From positions 1 to 31,305 of the IMG/VR virus record IMGVR_UViG_3300035128_000047: a stretch of DNA of 31,305 bases. One strand, given 5' to 3'. The notes under the pieces are model-generated. The model saw only the letters and a list, made by a program, of their open reading frames with translations. It searched no databases and was not told the DNA's origin. Within the stretch, counting starts at the first letter, position 1. Each line of letters begins with the position of its first letter. A program made the position numbers and the translations under genes. Shown here in pieces: positions 28,120-31,305 of this stretch. The DNA comes from a virus.

Positions 28120-30471
28120 ATGAGTGACAATATTATTACGGCTCCGCCGAATTATGGTGGGCAGATCAATGAGTTGGCGAATGGGGTGCAGGGGAGCCGC
28201 CACACGTATACGGTGGTGTGGAAGGACCTGGCGGGAAATGGATTCAGCCTGGCGGGGGGGACGCTGGCGGGGTATTTCCAGGATGTGGAGTCGCTGACTA
28301 ATTATGAGGTGTCCGGCACGTTGACGCCGGATGCGGATCAGGTGACGAATCCGGGTCGGTTTACGTGGACGATGAGTGCGGAGGATGTGGGGTTGAGCGG
28401 GTCGTTTTTGCTGCAATTTAAGGTGACGATTGGCGGTGTGGATTATTACACGTATCCGGTACCCTGGGAGATTGAGCAGAATTTGAATGTAACTCCGGTG
28501 ACGCCGCCGGCGGTGGTTGATATTTATCTCAGGAAAGATGGATCAACGCCGCTGGAGGGGGATTGGGAGGCGTCTGATGGTAATAATCGTCTGATTACGC
28601 TGCGTGAGGATGCTAATAATTATGTGCGGGTGGGGATTCAGGATGCCAGTGATGGGTTAGTTGTTTACCGGGATGAGGCGAGTTCTTCTAATATTTTGGC
28701 GTTGAATACGGGGGCGGGGGGAACGGCCGTTTCCGGCGCTTCTCTTGCCAGTGACGGCAAGGGCGTTGAGGGTCTGGCTGCCGCTGCCGGTGGGGTGGGG
28801 GTGAAGGCAACTGCCACTGGCGCAGCGACGACGGCGTTTGAGGTGGCGGGTGGGGTGGTGAACGGCGGGGGGCAGCGGTATGCGGACATGGGGGATGCAA
28901 CGGCGGATACGGATGGGTTAAACCGGCAGACGGGGGACGGCCGTTATGCGCTGGCGGCTCATGCGGCTAATCATACGGATGGCACGGATGACATCCAGGA
29001 TGCGACGGCGGGCCAAAAGGGGCTGATGACGGCGGCTTATGCGTCTAAGGTGGATGGGGTTGAGGTGGGGGCGACGGCGGATCAATCGGATGCGGAGATT
29101 GAGACGGCGTATAACAACCAGGTGGGCCAGGTGAGCGCGGGGGAGAAGACGGTGGGGACAGAAACGGCCGTTCGTCGTTTTTCGCCGAAGGATGTGGCGG
29201 ATATGGCGGGGACGCATGGGGGCGGGGGCGGAGATATGGATTCGGCTACGTATGATCCGGGCGGGGTGAGTGAGCAGTTGGTGGGGTTGACGGCGGCGCA
29301 GACGTTGACGAATAAGACGCTGACTTTACCCACTATAGGCGATTTGACCAATGCTACGCATGATCACGAGGACGCGGCCGGGGGCGGCTCGTTGGATGCG
29401 GCGGCCGTTGGCTCCGGCGAGTTTCCTACTGCCAGGATCGCGGACAATGCAATAACCAACGTAAAAATGGCGGATGATTCGGTTGGTGTGGCGGAGTTGA
29501 GCGCCACGGGCACACCGTCGGCATTTGTGTTTCTTCGTGGGGATAATACATGGGCGACTCCAGCCGTTGGTGGTGATATGTATGCTGTTACCTACGATCC
29601 GGCTGGAGTGGGCGAGCAGCTTGTGGGGTTGACGGCGGCGCAGACGTTGGCGAACAAGACGCTGACGACGCCGACGATTGGCGATATGAGCAACGCGACT
29701 CACAACCACCAGAACGCGGCCGGTGGCGGCGCGTTGGATGCGGCGGCGCTTGGTTCCGGTACGTTGGCGGATGGGCGGGTGGCGGAGAGTAATGTGACAC
29801 AGCACCAGGCGGCGTTGAGCATCACGGAGAGCCAGATTAGTGATCTGGACCATACGGATGGTGACGCGATTCATGACGATGTGGCGGGGGAGATTGCGGC
29901 ATTAACGGAAAAGGCTTCACCGGTGAGTGGGGATTTGCTGATTATTGAGGATAGCGCGGCGTCTAATGCGAAGAAGAAGGTGCAGGTCGGCAATCTTCCC
30001 GGCGGTGGAGGGAGTGACAATATTTTTGCGGCGCGAGATGACACAGGGGGGATTACGATTTTGTCTAGTCCGACGTTTAAGGATGTGGAGTGGACGGTTG
30101 AGGATCGGAAGGATAGCGCGTATTCGCATTCAACGTCTGCCAGTGAGGAGGATATTACGCTGGTGGATGCGGGGGATTATGTGATTCATGTGGATGTGTC
30201 GGTGGATATTACGTCGGGGAGCGCACGGACGGTTTTGGAGGGGAAGCTGCAATTGAAGCCGTCTGGTGGTTCGTTTGGGGATGTGGCGGGGAGTTTATTT
30301 TATCTTTATGCCAGGGATTCAGCGACGCCGCGGGCGTCTGCTTCGGCGGTGTTTTTTGTGACGGCGTCGGCGAATGATGTGATTAAGGTGTCGTTGACGA
30401 AGTTGTATGGCTCGAATGCCTGTGACACGCTGGCTGATGGTTCGAGGATTTTTATCAGGAAGTTACCATAA
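28120..30471 (+). CDS. Tail fibre / receptor-binding protein
   Basis: The product is 783 aa from ATG 28120 (GAGG 9 nt upstream). The N-terminus (NIITAPPNYGGQINELANGVQGSRHTYTVVWKDLAGN ... FLLQFKVTIGGVDYYTYPVPWEIE) is a BppU-like baseplate-binding domain. The shaft contains a duplicated unit of about 64 residues (about 371-435 and 485-549: YDPGGVSEQLVGLTAAQTLTNKTL versus YDPAGVGEQLVGLTAAQTLANKTL, then ATHDHEDAAGGG versus ATHNHQNAAGGG). The His-x-His motifs can bind iron in trimeric fibres. The last 160 residues (DAGDYVIHVDVSVDI ... SASAVFFVTASANDVIKVSL) look like a C1q/TNF-type jelly roll, a likely receptor-binding tip. Confidence 0.8.
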   Translation: MSDNIITAPPNYGGQINELANGVQGSRHTYTVVWKDLAGNGFSLAGGTLAGYFQDVESLTNYEVSGTLTPDADQVTNPGRFTWTMSAEDVGLSGSFLLQFKVTIGGVDYYTYPVPWEIEQNLNVTPVTPPAVVDIYLRKDGSTPLEGDWEASDGNNRLITLREDANNYVRVGIQDASDGLVVYRDEASSSNILALNTGAGGTAVSGASLASDGKGVEGLAAAAGGVGVKATATGAATTAFEVAGGVVNGGGQRYADMGDATADTDGLNRQTGDGRYALAAHAANHTDGTDDIQDATAGQKGLMTAAYASKVDGVEVGATADQSDAEIETAYNNQVGQVSAGEKTVGTETAVRRFSPKDVADMAGTHGGGGGDMDSATYDPGGVSEQLVGLTAAQTLTNKTLTLPTIGDLTNATHDHEDAAGGGSLDAAAVGSGEFPTARIADNAITNVKMADDSVGVAELSATGTPSAFVFLRGDNTWATPAVGGDMYAVTYDPAGVGEQLVGLTAAQTLANKTLTTPTIGDMSNATHNHQNAAGGGALDAAALGSGTLADGRVAESNVTQHQAALSITESQISDLDHTDGDAIHDDVAGEIAALTEKASPVSGDLLIIEDSAASNAKKKVQVGNLPGGGGSDNIFAARDDTGGITILSSPTFKDVEWTVEDRKDSAYSHSTSASEEDITLVDAGDYVIHVDVSVDITSGSARTVLEGKLQLKPSGGSFGDVAGSLFYLYARDSATPRASASAVFFVTASANDVIKVSLTKLYGSNACDTLADGSRIFIRKLP

Positions 30472-30486
30472 ATAAAGGAGATGATC

Positions 30487-30792
30487 ATGAATAGTCAAAT
30501 TAAGGCAGGTAAGTTGACGAGTGAGTGGAAGTTGGCGCAGGCGATTCACACGGGGGTGCGGGCGCTGCAAGGGATTTTGATGGTGTTGGCGGTGTTGGGG
30601 CTGCTGACGCAGGATGAGGCGGAGGGGCTGACGGCCGTGTTGGCGGCGGTGGTGGGCATTTTGGAGGGGGCGAATGCGTGGGTGGCGGTGAGTTATAATA
30701 ATGGCCGGGTGTCGATTAAGACGGCGCAGGAAGGGGAGGCGTTGACGGGGGAGGTGCTGACGGTGGGCGCGTTCCCGGATGAAGCTGAATGA
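30487..30792 (+). CDS. Holin-like two-span membrane protein
   Basis: The product is 101 aa. LTSEWKLAQAIHTGVRALQGILMVLAVLGLLTQDEAEGLTAVLAAVVGILEGANAWVAVSYNNGRVSIK has two helices separated by an acidic Q-D-E-A-E turn, a layout common among small phage holins. AAAGGAG lies 6 nt before ATG 30487 (ATG 30481 is too close to it). It follows the fibre gene, where lysis genes are expected, and a terminator closes its transcript. Confidence 0.65.
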   Translation: MNSQIKAGKLTSEWKLAQAIHTGVRALQGILMVLAVLGLLTQDEAEGLTAVLAAVVGILEGANAWVAVSYNNGRVSIKTAQEGEALTGEVLTVGAFPDEAE

Positions 30793-30798
30793 TTTTGT

Positions 30799-30836
30799 CG
30801 GCCGTTATCGCTGACTGTGGCGATGACGGCCGTTTT
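30799..30836 (+). terminator. Intrinsic terminator of the late operon
   Basis: CGGCCGTTATCGC (30799-30811) pairs with GCGATGACGGCCG (30820-30832) with one T-G wobble, 8-nt loop, then TTTT. Its base uses the ACGGCCGT motif of the genome. It lies 6 bp after the holin-like gene. Confidence 0.8.
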
Positions 30837-30884
30837 AGCGATTGGTTAACGGTTTGGGGGTTAGAATAGGATTGGGATTTCATT

Positions 30885-31181
30885 GTGGATGACAATGTGG
30901 CGAGACAAATTGAAATAGCGGTCGATATGAAGCTGGAGAAGCTGGTGGAGGATCGGATTCGGCCGTTGGAGAAGATGGTTGGCGTGGATGTGATTCACGA
31001 TAAGCCGTTGTCCTGGGTGATTAAGGTGAATTCTGATTCTATTGATGCGTTGAAGCGGGAGTTGAAAAAGATTCGATGGCTGCTGTGGGGGTTGGCGGTG
31101 ATTGGGGTGGCGGGGCTGGTGATGGGGACGTATTTTGCGTATCAATTGGTGTTGATTTTGCGCAGTTTAGCCGGAGGATAG
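30885..31181 (+). CDS. XhlA-like holin accessory protein
   Basis: The product is 98 aa from GTG 30885. An N-terminal amphipathic coiled coil (VARQIEIAVDMKLEKLVEDRIRPLEKMV ... DSIDALKRELKKIRW) is followed by one C-terminal membrane helix (LLWGLAVIGVAGLVMGTYFAYQLVLIL). This is the layout of haemolysin XhlA/gp26-like phage proteins that work with holins. A terminator separates it from the holin-like gene. It converges on and overlaps the death-like-domain gene by 15 bp. No endolysin follows. Confidence 0.65.
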   Translation: MDDNVARQIEIAVDMKLEKLVEDRIRPLEKMVGVDVIHDKPLSWVIKVNSDSIDALKRELKKIRWLLWGLAVIGVAGLVMGTYFAYQLVLILRSLAGG

Positions 31182-31305
31182 GACGCGGGGCCGGGTTTCC
31201 TGGATTTGTTGGCGGAGGTCGGGAATACGGCCGTTTCTGTCGCAGTAGCGTACCAGGGCCTGGGCGCGGGCGGTGAGGGGGCGGCCGGGGGCTATTTCAT
31301 CGGGA
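31167..31305 (-). CDS. 3' end of the death-like-domain protein (second copy of the overlap)
   Basis: This is the end of the gene described at 1-459: the last codons before the junction read CTA TCC TCC GGC TAA (31181 down to 31167), that is, ...RPRVLSSG. Bases 31179-31305 repeat 1-127 and are not a second gene. Without the circular view the gene would look broken at both ends. Confidence 0.75.
   Translation of the reverse strand, partial: PDEIAPGRPLTARAQALVRYCDRNGRIPDLRQQIQETRPRVLSSG
31179..31305. repeat. Terminal direct repeat (right copy)
   Basis: Identical to 1-127; see that entry. The unique genome is 31,178 bp. Confidence 0.95.

Noticed and set aside
26890-28416. 508-codon open frame on the minus strand
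   Set aside because: Shadow of the baseplate gene; G-rich plus strand leaves few stop codons on the minus strand. Composition is His/Arg/Pro-rich nonsense.

Overview
The window is one complete circular genome of 31,178 bp: its first and last 127 bases are identical, so the sequence was cut at an arbitrary point. It is a temperate siphovirus (HK97-type head, non-contractile tail). The host is probably a Chloroflexota bacterium of the Anaerolineae type. That is an inference from a death-like effector-associated domain protein, a Thr/Pro-rich Excalibur lipoprotein, heptanucleotide short tandem repeats between genes, and an extreme excess of the palindrome ACGGCCGT (about 35 copies, under one expected). 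Almost all genes are on the plus strand, which is G-rich throughout, including opposite the three minus-strand genes.

Layout. (1) 31167-459 (minus, across the junction): a 156-aa protein made of two death-like domains. (2) 506-1556: a promoter followed at once by a terminator, a composite short repeat, and an HNH nuclease-P-loop kinase fusion. (3) 1557-5600, the lysogeny and accessory region: a repeat-rich non-coding stretch, a lipoprotein (minus), an excisionase-like HTH gene behind a near-consensus promoter, an attP that copies the 3' half of a tRNA-Lys, about 900 bp that look like a large structured RNA with a tRNA-like domain, and a tyrosine integrase (minus). (4) 5605-9456, early operon: four small mostly membrane genes coupled to a replication initiator that carries the origin inside its own coding sequence (two DnaA boxes and three palindromic iterons, as in lambda gene O), then a membrane protein and several unknown small genes. 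(5) 9541-13246, packaging: small terminase, ParB-like protein, unknown, large terminase. (6) 13334-14622: small accessory genes. (7) 14619-19818, head: a second promoter-terminator pair, small membrane protein, portal fused to a MuF-like domain, DUF5662 protein, prohead protease, major capsid. (8) 19907-30471: connector and head-tail genes, tail tube, tail chaperones G/GT joined by a -1 frameshift, short tape measure, two baseplate proteins, tail fibre. (9) 30487-31181: holin-like and XhlA-like proteins. No endolysin, CI-type repressor, polymerase or helicase was recognised.

How it works together (inference): Int and the HTH/Xis protein act at the tRNA-Lys attP. The initiator recruits host DnaA and host replication proteins to the internal origin. 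Late transcription may be gated by antitermination at the two short promoter-terminator leaders. The most unusual parts are the double death-like-domain protein (possibly a decoy against host conflict systems), the candidate large RNA, and a family of 39-bp palindromes, often preceded by heptamer arrays, that also sits in frame inside the ParB-like gene.
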